From assembly GCA_038526275.1 (NCBI GenBank), contig JBCBGY010000257.1, positions 1 through 5,357 on the forward strand: a stretch of DNA of 5,357 nt, in the 5' to 3' direction. The notes beneath the pieces were generated by a model, which was not told the origin of the DNA, ran no database searches, and saw nothing but the letters and a program-made list of their open reading frames with translations. Origin of the DNA: 188UL27-1 sp038526275. GTDB lineage: Bacteria; Pseudomonadota; Alphaproteobacteria; Rhodobacterales; Rhodobacteraceae. Positions 1-5,357 of the stretch are shown one piece after another; positions within the stretch are counted from its first letter, which is position 1, and each line of letters opens with the position of its first letter. Made by a program: the position numbers and the translations under genes.

Positions 1-1
1 C

Positions 2-973
2 AATCCCGACGCCTACGATTCCATGATGAATTACGAAGCCGTGGTCCTTGAAGCCAACCAACAGCTTGTCGCCAAGGGAGAGGAACCGCTGCACCTGATC
101 TATCCGGCCAACGGTCTGGCCGTGGCCGACAGTCCGCTCTGCAAAGTGGATCGAGGTGATGATGACAAGGACGAGGCGTTTGCAGAGATGCAAGCCCACC
201 TTCTGTCCAAAGATGTGCAAGAGGAACTCCTGAGACTAGGTCGTCGTACGGGGCTGATCGGTGCTCAAGCCAGCACATCCACGGGCGGGATATGGAACGC
301 AGATTGGGGTGTGGATCCTGACAGGGCGGTGGCTCCGGTGCCCACGCCAGCCTCTGAAGTGATTAGAGAAGCGTTGCGTCTCTATCAGACGGAGTTGCGC
401 AAACCGTCTCTGACCATCTGGGTTCTGGATGTTTCGGGATCCATGGAAGGTGAGCCGCTTGCCCAGCTCAAGAACGCGATGACCCTGCTTCTGGATCCGG
501 AATCGGCCCAGTTGAACCTGCTTCAGCCTTCTGCGCGTGACATTACGGTGGTCATTCCGTTCAGCGGTCGGCCCAAACAGCCCTTCATAGTGACCGGCAT
601 CGATCCGGGTGAAACCCAATCTGCCTTGGACAAGGTGCGTGGACTGCGGGCCAGTGGGGGCACGGATCTTTACGGAGCTTTGGCTGAAGCGTTCAAGTTA
701 CTGGAACCCTATGCCAAGCAAGACCGGCTGGATGATTACTTGCCCGCCATTGTCGCCATGACCGATGGGGCGTCCAGCAGCGACAATCGCGGAGTTTTCT
801 TGAATTACATGAACAATTTGTCTTTCGGGCGCGATGTTCCTGTCCATGCCATTGCGTTTGGGAAAGCAGATGAAGACCAGTTGCGGGAGTTGAACGATGC
901 CACGATCGGGCGGCTGTTCAAGGCGGGCGATGATCTGGCGAAGGCTCTGCGATCTGCCAAGGGGTACAATTAA
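2..973 (+). CDS. SBP-like domain + VWA (MIDAS) protein, 5'-truncated by window edge
   Basis: The frame is open to the window edge: seven codons (NPDAYDS) precede the first ATG at 23, so that ATG is probably internal and the N-terminus is missing. Residues below count from that Met. Residues 1-120 resemble the C-terminal lobe of a class II solute-binding protein and align with the end of the SBP gene at 1579. Residues 128-310 form a VWA domain with a complete MIDAS: DVSGS at 136-140, Thr214 in SGGTDLYGAL, and Asp248 in AMTDG. Such domains bind a divalent metal and usually mediate protein contacts. No membrane helix separates the two domains, so both should lie on the same side of the membrane, probably the periplasm if the missing N-terminus carries a signal or anchor (inference). 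The stop overlaps the next start by one base (TAATG). Substrate and role are unknown. The VWA call is firm; the SBP call rests on the paralogue. Confidence 0.9.
   Translation, partial: NPDAYDSMMNYEAVVLEANQQLVAKGEEPLHLIYPANGLAVADSPLCKVDRGDDDKDEAFAEMQAHLLSKDVQEELLRLGRRTGLIGAQASTSTGGIWNADWGVDPDRAVAPVPTPASEVIREALRLYQTELRKPSLTIWVLDVSGSMEGEPLAQLKNAMTLLLDPESAQLNLLQPSARDITVVIPFSGRPKQPFIVTGIDPGETQSALDKVRGLRASGGTDLYGALAEAFKLLEPYAKQDRLDDYLPAIVAMTDGASSSDNRGVFLNYMNNLSFGRDVPVHAIAFGKADEDQLRELNDATIGRLFKAGDDLAKALRSAKGYN
959..964 (+). promoter_or_regulatory. Ribosome binding site for the XpaC-like gene
   Basis: AAGGGG lies 8 bases before the ATG at 973, inside the last codons of the VWA gene. It supports the start that overlaps the upstream TAA by one base and argues for translational coupling. 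Confidence 0.6.
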
Positions 974-1569
974 TGGATCTGCCTGACGGTCCGCGGCAGA
1001 TTGTTGCGGCGCTTCTTGGATCTTTCACGTTCGTGGGATTGTTCTTCGGGTTGTCGTTGATTTGGTGGCTGTCGCTCGTGTTGGCCCTTGCAGTTTATGG
1101 CGCATCGCTGCTCTTGATCCAACGGCGTCGCTTGTTAAGCGAGGTGAAGCTAACCTCCCGCGTGTCTGCCGCCGACGTACAACTGGCGGATAATGCCATA
1201 CGCGATGCACAGTCACGACTGACCAGCGCGATGGAACGGGCACCCGAGCCTGACCAGAACAACCTCAGTGACATGATCGGCGATCTTTCGGTGATCCGCG
1301 AAAACATTGTGGACGATCCCGAGGATCTTCGCGTGGCCCGCAGCTTCATCAATGTGCAACTGCCGGAAATCGTTCGTGCGGTGGAAACTTATGTCAAATT
1401 GGCCGATCGGGCGACCCCGGAAACGCAGCACCGCATCACAGATCTGGGAACCCGCATTCGGGATTTTTCCGTTCCCATCCGGCGGATCCGGACGGCGAGC
1501 GTGGAGAACGATCTGCATGCTCTCGATGTTGAAGTGAGCACACTCTCAAAAACCTTGAACCGCCGTTAG
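973..1569 (+). CDS. XpaC-like (5-bromo-4-chloroindolyl phosphate hydrolysis family) membrane protein
   Basis: A 198-residue protein. Residues 11-28 and 30-49 are two adjacent hydrophobic segments, likely a helical hairpin. QRRRLL at 50-55 follows, a positive cluster that places the C-terminal ~148 residues in the cytoplasm. The tail is charged, helical and free of cysteine. The stretch around 115-145 (DPEDLRVARSFINVQLPEIV, then VETYVKLADR) resembles the XpaC pattern in which an arginine-rich helix precedes an LP..V...E.Y.. segment. XpaC was named for a phosphatase-indicator phenotype in Bacillus; its biochemical activity is not established, and I see no phosphatase motif here. Family members often neighbour TelA-like proteins. 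The start overlaps the preceding stop (TAATG) and has an AAGGGG ribosome site, so it is in one operon with the VWA-SBP gene. Family assignment is by overall pattern and context and is moderately sure; that it is a real membrane protein gene is very likely. Confidence 0.78.
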   Translation: MDLPDGPRQIVAALLGSFTFVGLFFGLSLIWWLSLVLALAVYGASLLLIQRRRLLSEVKLTSRVSAADVQLADNAIRDAQSRLTSAMERAPEPDQNNLSDMIGDLSVIRENIVDDPEDLRVARSFINVQLPEIVRAVETYVKLADRATPETQHRITDLGTRIRDFSVPIRRIRTASVENDLHALDVEVSTLSKTLNRR

Positions 1570-1571
1570 GA
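1567..1571 (+). promoter_or_regulatory. Ribosome binding site for the SBP-like gene, overlapping a stop codon
   Basis: TAGGA lies 7 bases before the ATG at 1579. Its first three bases are the TAG stop of the XpaC-like gene, so termination of one gene and initiation of the next share the same bases. Confidence 0.55.
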
Positions 1572-1578
1572 TCTCGCC

Positions 1579-2667
1579 ATGAACCGCACTTTATTGGGCC
1601 TTTTCATTGTGCTTGTCGTCGCGGGCATTTCCGCTGCAGTGGCCCTGCTCGACCCGACTGCCCTGACCCGATCCATTGAACGCCGCGATCCCGTGGACGT
1701 ATCCATCTTTTATGGCGGCGAGAAGTCGGCCTTTCTCGCCAATCCGAAAGTTCAGGACATTATCGAGGATCGCTACCGGGTTAACTTGACTTCAACTCGA
1801 GCGGGCTCGGTCGAGATGGCCACCACGTTGCCGACGGAAGACCGCGATTGCATCTGGCCCTCAAACGCGGTGGCCGTGGAATTGGCCCGCAATGCTGGCA
1901 AACCGGTGAAGGGAGACGACCTGATCTTTAACTCGCCGATTGTCTTCTTTGCCTGGACTGAAATTGCCGAGGCTTTGGCCAAGACGGATGCGGTGCGCGA
2001 AGATGAAACAGGCCGGCTCGTGGCGGACGTGGCCGAGATTGGCTCAATGATTGAGGCCGGAACGCGGTGGCGCGAGGATCTGGGTGTCAATGTGTATGGA
2101 GCATTTCGGATCATTTCGACCGACCCGACCCGGTCCAATTCCGGCAATATCTGGTCGGCCCTTTTGGCGACGGCCTTCAATGAGGGACAAGTGCCAACAC
2201 CGGAGGACTTGCCGGAACTGTTGCCCCGGCTTGACGCCTACTTCGATGCGGCAGGGCACATGGAGGCTTCGTCGGGCGATATTTTCGAGAACTTCCTGAA
2301 CCAGGGGATTGGGGCGCGCCCGATCATCGTTGGATACGAAAACCAGCTTGTCGAATTTCTGTTTGCCAACAGTGATTACAGTGATCTGATCCGCCAACGC
2401 ATTCGGGTGATCTATCCGGAGCCGACAATTTTTGCCTCGCATCCCCTGATTTCGTTGACACCAAATTGCAGTCGCTTGACGGAGGCTCTGCTTGATCCCG
2501 ATATTCAGGCTCTGGCTTGGTCTGACCACGGGTTTCGGACCGGCCTGGTCGGCGTTGAAAACGATATGAAGCTGATTTCGGCAGCCAATATGCCGGAGAC
2601 TATATCTCTGGTCGTTCCAATGCCCACAGCGGCGGTTTTGGAAGAGGTCATTGACGCAATCCGCTGA
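1579..2667 (+). CDS. Membrane-anchored or secreted solute-binding-like protein (paralogue of the SBP part of the VWA protein)
   Basis: A 362-residue protein. Residues 4-24 are strongly hydrophobic after Asn-Arg, indicating a signal anchor or signal peptide. There is no lipobox cysteine, so it is not a lipoprotein. The mature part begins with a first SBP strand (VDVSIFYGGEKSAF, 39-52). A motif at 181-190 (TDPTRSNSGN) matches the D/S-P-x-x-S-x-SG ligand-loop signature of class II periplasmic binding proteins such as phosphate or molybdate binders. Two cysteines (Cys91, Cys297) could form a periplasmic disulfide (inference). Residues ~250-362 align with the visible SBP part of the VWA protein: shared features are a YE..-V-E segment, a VIYP/LIYP strand, D-hydrophobic-Q...RTGL-hydrophobic-G, and a final VP.PT...-V-.-A helix. 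No ABC permease or ATPase follows, so a simple uptake role is not supported by context. The ligand is unknown. Its stop lies two bases from the fliP stop on the other strand. Confidence 0.85.
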   Translation: MNRTLLGLFIVLVVAGISAAVALLDPTALTRSIERRDPVDVSIFYGGEKSAFLANPKVQDIIEDRYRVNLTSTRAGSVEMATTLPTEDRDCIWPSNAVAVELARNAGKPVKGDDLIFNSPIVFFAWTEIAEALAKTDAVREDETGRLVADVAEIGSMIEAGTRWREDLGVNVYGAFRIISTDPTRSNSGNIWSALLATAFNEGQVPTPEDLPELLPRLDAYFDAAGHMEASSGDIFENFLNQGIGARPIIVGYENQLVEFLFANSDYSDLIRQRIRVIYPEPTIFASHPLISLTPNCSRLTEALLDPDIQALAWSDHGFRTGLVGVENDMKLISAANMPETISLVVPMPTAAVLEEVIDAIR

Positions 2668-2669
2668 AC

Positions 2670-3404
2670 CTAAAAGTAGCTGCGGACCAACGCCTCTGAG
2701 ATCAATGTCCATCCGTCTGCCACGACGAAAAAGGCCAGCTTGAACGGAAGAGACACGATGACGGGTGGCACCATCATCATACCCATGGACATCAGCACGG
2801 CGGCCACAACCAGGTCGATGATCAGAAACGGCAAGAATATGAGAAATCCGATCTGGAAGGCGCGTTCCAACTCGCTGAGCAGGAAGGATGGGACAACAAG
2901 TGAAAGCGGAGCGTCGGCAATTTCGCCTTCCAAAGGGGCCGCTTCGCGAAGCTCGTAGAGGCTCGCAAAGGTTTCCGGATCGATCCGAGCGGCCATGAAA
3001 ACCCGAAAAGGCGCAATCGTTTCCACAAAGGCTAGGTCCGGCGTGAGGTCGTCATCAATGAAAGGCTTTATTCCTCTGGTCCATGCCTCCGTCAGTACTG
3101 GGTCCATGACGAAGTAGCTGAGAAACAGGGCCAGTGTAACGATCAGCATGTTCGGAGGTGATTGCTGAAGACCGAGTGCTTGCCGCAAGATAGAGAGGAC
3201 CGTCACAATGAACGGGAAGCAGGTGATCATTATGGCCAGACCGGGAACCAAGCTTAACACTGTGATCAACGCAATAAGCTGTAGACTGGCAGCCGAGAGC
3301 GATCCCCCGTCCTGTCCCAGGTCGATCGATATTTCCTGGGCCAGTGCCGGACTCGTGAAGGCCAAGACCAGCACGAACACCCATGCCGCGAGTTTGAATG
3401 TCAC
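2670..3404 (-). CDS. fliP: Flagellar biosynthesis protein FliP (type III export gate)
   Basis: A 244-residue protein, the usual FliP length. FliP is an inner-membrane core subunit that, with FliQ and FliR, forms the flagellar export gate. Residues 1-22 are a signal peptide with a likely cleavage site after SPALA (18-22), as known for FliP. Membrane segments lie at about 41-70, 86-104, 185-205 and 212-230. The hallmark motifs are present: FPFIVTVLSILRQALGL leading into QQSPPN (63-85), the SELERAFQIGFLIFLPFLII block (177-196), and the methionine-rich MSMGMMMVPP loop (205-214) implicated in gating. The start is GTG at 3404, overlapping the fliN TGA (GTGA); later starts would cut into the signal peptide. 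I see no strong ribosome site ahead of it, so initiation probably depends on translation of fliN. fliO, which precedes fliP in enteric operons, is absent between fliN and fliP. Identification is very secure. Confidence 0.97.
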   Translation of the reverse strand: MTFKLAAWVFVLVLAFTSPALAQEISIDLGQDGGSLSAASLQLIALITVLSLVPGLAIMITCFPFIVTVLSILRQALGLQQSPPNMLIVTLALFLSYFVMDPVLTEAWTRGIKPFIDDDLTPDLAFVETIAPFRVFMAARIDPETFASLYELREAAPLEGEIADAPLSLVVPSFLLSELERAFQIGFLIFLPFLIIDLVVAAVLMSMGMMMVPPVIVSLPFKLAFFVVADGWTLISEALVRSYF

Positions 3405-3676
3405 AGGGAGCCGTCAGCCTGCGCGACTTCCGTCAGTCGAACGATCAGACGGGCGGGTGTTTGCCCTTCCTCTTCCTCCAGGACGCCTCGCGCGATTAAC
3501 CTTTGGCCAACATAAAGCTCGACGGGGTCATCGACCGTTTTGTCTAAGAGCAGAACGGATTGAGGTTCAAGGCTTAGCAAATCCCGCACCTTTGGATGGG
3601 CTTTCCCGACACAGATTGTAACTTCGACAGGGACCTGCGAAAACGGGTTTGCCCCAGCTGGATCACCGCTATCCAT
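3401..3676 (-). CDS. fliN: Short FliN, flagellar motor switch/C-ring protein
   Basis: A 91-residue protein consisting almost entirely of one SpoA (FliN/FliM C-terminal) domain. FliN lines the bottom of the cytoplasmic C-ring, takes part in rotation switching, and docks FliH with the export ATPase. Visible family marks are VPVEVTICVGK (15-25), V/LRDLLSL (30-36), a central SV-LLD strand (40-45), DDPVELYVGQRLIARG (49-64) and a closing IVRLTEV strand (78-84). The N-terminal arm is only about 13 residues, whereas E. coli FliN is 137 residues, so this is a minimal form. A four-glutamate run (67-70) replaces the usual hydrophobic strand-turn after RLIARG. The ATG at 3676 is supported by a good ribosome site 7 bases upstream and lies inside the end of the fliH-like gene (8-base overlap). 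It overlaps fliP by 4 bases. It could be annotated more broadly as a FliM/FliN-family protein; confidence in FliN is high. Confidence 0.93.
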   Translation of the reverse strand: MDSGDPAGANPFSQVPVEVTICVGKAHPKVRDLLSLEPQSVLLLDKTVDDPVELYVGQRLIARGVLEEEEGQTPARLIVRLTEVAQADGSL

Positions 3677-4286
3677 AAGCCCGCTCCTTGGTTTGATCAG
3701 CTTGATCCAGTTGGTCGAAGAATTCCGTGATCGTGTGGGTCAGACCGTCTAGGGCTGCATCCAAATCGACCCTGTGCTCGGCCACGCCCAACTGTAGATG
3801 GGCCTGCCCAGGACCAAGACTGGGTTCTTCTAGAATACGTACCTTGAGGCTCTGCTGGCGCTCCAGCAAACTCTCAATAGGGCCGAGATTTTCGGGTGCC
3901 ACAATAATGGTTGGGATAACGTCGGCTTGTTGCCGAACGATTTGGCTCAATTCCTCCAACAATTGGTGCCCCAGCAGTTCGGACACCGTTGCAGGTAAGA
4001 CCTTCTTTAGAAGCCCTTCAAGCAGTCCGCGCATCTCTTTAAGTACAGCTGTGTGGGCTTCGTGGTAAGTGAAACCTAAATCCGCCAAGTTGTTGGCAAA
4101 ATCCGCGCCAATGCGCTCCTGCTCGGCGTCGCTGGCCTTGACGGCATCGTCCCAGCCGTCTTTGTAGCCGCGTTCAAAAACATCCAGCCATTCTTCATTG
4201 CTTGCTTGTTCCTGTTCCGGAGTAGGCGGTGTCGTATTGACCACCTGGGTGTCGAAATCGTCTAGGACTACCGCTTTCAAGGTCAT
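3669..4286 (-). CDS. fliH: FliH-like flagellar export ATPase regulator/stator
   Basis: A 205-residue cytoplasmic protein with no membrane segment. FliH dimers bind and restrain the export ATPase FliI and tether it to FliN at the C-ring base. Evidence: an acidic, proline-containing N-terminus, then FERGYKDGWDDA (37-48), which carries the GxxxG-type start of the FliH helix. A long charged helix follows (about 48-122, likely coiled coil). The C-terminal alpha/beta domain has PTIIVAPENLGPI (125-137) and ILEEPSLGPGQAHLQLG (151-167), as in the FliH/YscL/HrpE family, and ends in a helix (177-195). Sequence conservation in this family is low, so position between fliF and fliN strengthens the call; the Caulobacter equivalent in the same place is called FlbE. 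Overlaps are ATGA (4 bases) with fliF and 8 bases with fliN. Its partner fliI is not in the window. The upstream purine run GAGAAAGAAAG is a weak ribosome site. Confidence 0.85.
   Translation of the reverse strand: MTLKAVVLDDFDTQVVNTTPPTPEQEQASNEEWLDVFERGYKDGWDDAVKASDAEQERIGADFANNLADLGFTYHEAHTAVLKEMRGLLEGLLKKVLPATVSELLGHQLLEELSQIVRQQADVIPTIIVAPENLGPIESLLERQQSLKVRILEEPSLGPGQAHLQLGVAEHRVDLDAALDGLTHTITEFFDQLDQADQTKERAYG
3684..3689 (-). promoter_or_regulatory. Ribosome binding site for fliN
   Basis: Read on the minus strand, AAGGAG lies 7 bases before the ATG at 3676, within the last codons of the fliH-like gene. It is the best ribosome site in the flagellar block and fixes the short fliN start. 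Confidence 0.7.
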
Positions 4287-5356
4287 ACGCTTTCTTTCTC
4301 GTCATTCATCCAGCCGCGGAGAACTTCCAGAGTTTCATCTTCCCGATCGCTAATCATCTGCCGAAGGCGCGACACCGGATCGTTACTATCCTCTCCGAAT
4401 GTGGGCAGGTCGCCACCGCCGCCCAAATCGAAGTCAAAGTCGCTCGTCCCCATATCCGGCAGAGCAAATCCTCCGTCGTCAATTTCTCCCTCTAGCGGAA
4501 CCTCGGGAATGTCACCGGCGATGGATTCTGTCGCCGGGTTTGGTTCCGGTGAGGCCAAGGCTGCCGCTGGCTGGGCCGGAGGAGGCAGTGGAGTGGACAG
4601 GATAGGTCGAACGACGAAGAGACTAATCGCCAACGCGACGACGGCTAAGATTGCTATCTGGATCAAGTGTGTCAGGTCCAAATTCAGCTCCTGCAGGAAT
4701 GAGGGAGCCGCCTCTGTTCCAGCAGGCGTCGGTGTTTCAAATTGCAACGACTTAATTGTAATCACGTCGCCGCGTTCCTCTTCGAACCCGACCGCAGAAG
4801 CAACAAGCTCTTGGAGTGCAACTAATTCTTCCTCGCTGCGAGCGGCCCATTGCTCGTTGCCATTTCCGTCGATTTCCGTTCGGCCATCGACCAGAACGGC
4901 GACTGTAAGTCGGGTTATTGCACCCGGATTACGGATAATTTCTCGCTGCGTCTCAGATACTTCGAAGTTGACACGTTCTCGTGACTCGTTGCTTTGGCTT
5001 GAACTCGAGCCACCTGCGGCATCACCATCAGGCAAGTTGCTAGCTACAGTCACATTGCCGTTCTGACCTGACTCTGAGTTCGTGCGTTGCTCTGTATCCG
5101 TGCTGATTGCGACGCGACTTTCTGGGTCAAACCGGCGTTCGGTAATGGCTTCACTGGCTGTTTCGGTGTCGATGCTAAGTTCGACAACGGCGTTGCCCGG
5201 CCCCACATGGGCTTCCAACAAACGCTCTACGCCTTGGCGTAGCCGTTCCTCGCGATCAGAGATCTGTTGCGACCCAGGGTCCGTCTCTTCACTTGCGACA
5301 ACTACACCCGTGTTACCGTCAATCACTGACACTCCTTCCGCCGTCAACCCGGTCAC
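4283..5356 (-). CDS. fliF: Flagellar MS-ring protein FliF, C-terminal part (5' end outside window)
   Basis: The frame runs to the window edge, so the N-terminal membrane segment and ring-building domains 1-2 are missing; the visible 357 residues should be over half of the protein. FliF forms the MS-ring, the membrane base on which the motor and export gate assemble. It begins with V-TGL-TAEGVSVIDGNTG, matching the FliF 'PGL..ENV.VVD..G' segment. Residues ~37-62 and ~129-206 form ring-building motif 3 (ERLLEAHVGPGNAVVEL; NFEVSETQREI followed by LTVAVLVDG), split by a Ser/Asn/Gly-rich insert (~88-127) that corresponds to the beta-collar region. The second membrane helix is at ~229-252. A Pro/Ala linker and an acidic Gly/Asp/Phe stretch (~256-325) lead to the final helix (VSRLRQMISDREDETLEVLRG region, 328-352), which is the FliG-binding tail. 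The stop overlaps the fliH start (ATGA). The first visible codon is GTG and is not a true start. Identification is very secure. Confidence 0.96.
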   Translation of the reverse strand: MTGLTAEGVSVIDGNTGVVVASEETDPGSQQISDREERLRQGVERLLEAHVGPGNAVVELSIDTETASEAITERRFDPESRVAISTDTEQRTNSESGQNGNVTVASNLPDGDAAGGSSSSQSNESRERVNFEVSETQREIIRNPGAITRLTVAVLVDGRTEIDGNGNEQWAARSEEELVALQELVASAVGFEEERGDVITIKSLQFETPTPAGTEAAPSFLQELNLDLTHLIQIAILAVVALAISLFVVRPILSTPLPPPAQPAAALASPEPNPATESIAGDIPEVPLEGEIDDGGFALPDMGTSDFDFDLGGGGDLPTFGEDSNDPVSRLRQMISDREDETLEVLRGWMNDEKESV

Positions 5357-5357
5357 G

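Noticed and set aside
23..25. ATG at 23 as the true start of the VWA protein
   Set aside because: The frame is open upstream to the window edge, and the SBP lobe encoded downstream is only the C-terminal part of the fold when compared with the paralogue, so the real start is outside the window.
2593..2611. Small inverted repeat (CCGGAGA-CTATA-TCTCTGG) near the end of the SBP-like gene, considered as a terminator
   Set aside because: The 7-base stem includes a G-U wobble, is followed by no T-run on either strand, and sits within coding sequence 54 bases before the plus-strand stop codon; chance is the simpler explanation.
2044..2712. Minus-strand open frame of 222 codons opposite the SBP-like gene
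   Set aside because: It lies wholly antisense to a gene with a clear SBP motif and a ribosome site, and its translation (many His, Arg, Gln, no recognisable domain) looks like a shadow frame.
3208..3621. Plus-strand open frame of 137 codons opposite fliP and fliN
   Set aside because: It spans two convincing flagellar genes on the other strand and has no recognisable protein features.
2910..4500. Shared octapeptide-like string PLEGEI-x-D in FliP (157-164) and in the FliF linker (287-294)
   Set aside because: The underlying bases differ at several positions and the two protein contexts are unrelated, so this is probably coincidence rather than a repeat or shared binding motif.
4401..5066. Plus-strand open frame of 221 codons opposite fliF
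   Set aside because: It is antisense to well-conserved FliF sequence, its product is Ser/Arg/Pro-rich with no domain, and it has no supporting context.

Overview
The window is wall-to-wall coding sequence from a bacterium of moderately high GC, probably an alphaproteobacterium of the Rhodobacterales/roseobacter type. That placement is inferred from the style of the flagellar proteins and the fliF-fliH-fliN-fliP order without fliG, not from a marker gene. There are seven protein genes in two convergent blocks. I see no RNA genes, insertion sequences, CRISPR arrays or long repeats. No non-coding gap exceeds 9 bases.

Plus-strand block (about 2-2667): three tightly packed genes. (1) The 3' part of a gene for a protein with a solute-binding-protein (SBP)-like domain followed by a von Willebrand factor A (VWA) domain with an intact metal-binding (MIDAS) motif. 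(2) A two-helix membrane protein resembling the XpaC (5-bromo-4-chloroindolyl phosphate hydrolysis) family. (3) A membrane-anchored or secreted SBP-like protein. Protein 3 looks like a free-standing paralogue of the SBP part of protein 1: its C-terminal third aligns with the visible SBP part of protein 1 and ends just where protein 1 runs on into VWA. Relatives of XpaC and VWA/SBP proteins are often found beside telA ('toxic anion resistance') genes. No telA is visible here, but it could lie upstream of the window.

Minus-strand block (5357 down to 2670): a flagellar operon read fliF (C-terminal part) -> fliH-like -> fliN -> fliP. Every junction overlaps (4, 8 and 4 bases), so translation is probably coupled. 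The products build the basal body and export apparatus: FliF is the MS-ring, FliN the C-ring/switch, FliH the export-ATPase partner and FliP the export gate. fliG, fliI and fliO are not at the positions where they often occur in other flagellar clusters.

The two blocks meet tail to tail with only two bases between the stop codons (2667 and 2670), leaving no room for an intergenic terminator. Promoters for both blocks must lie outside the window; none is recognisable inside.
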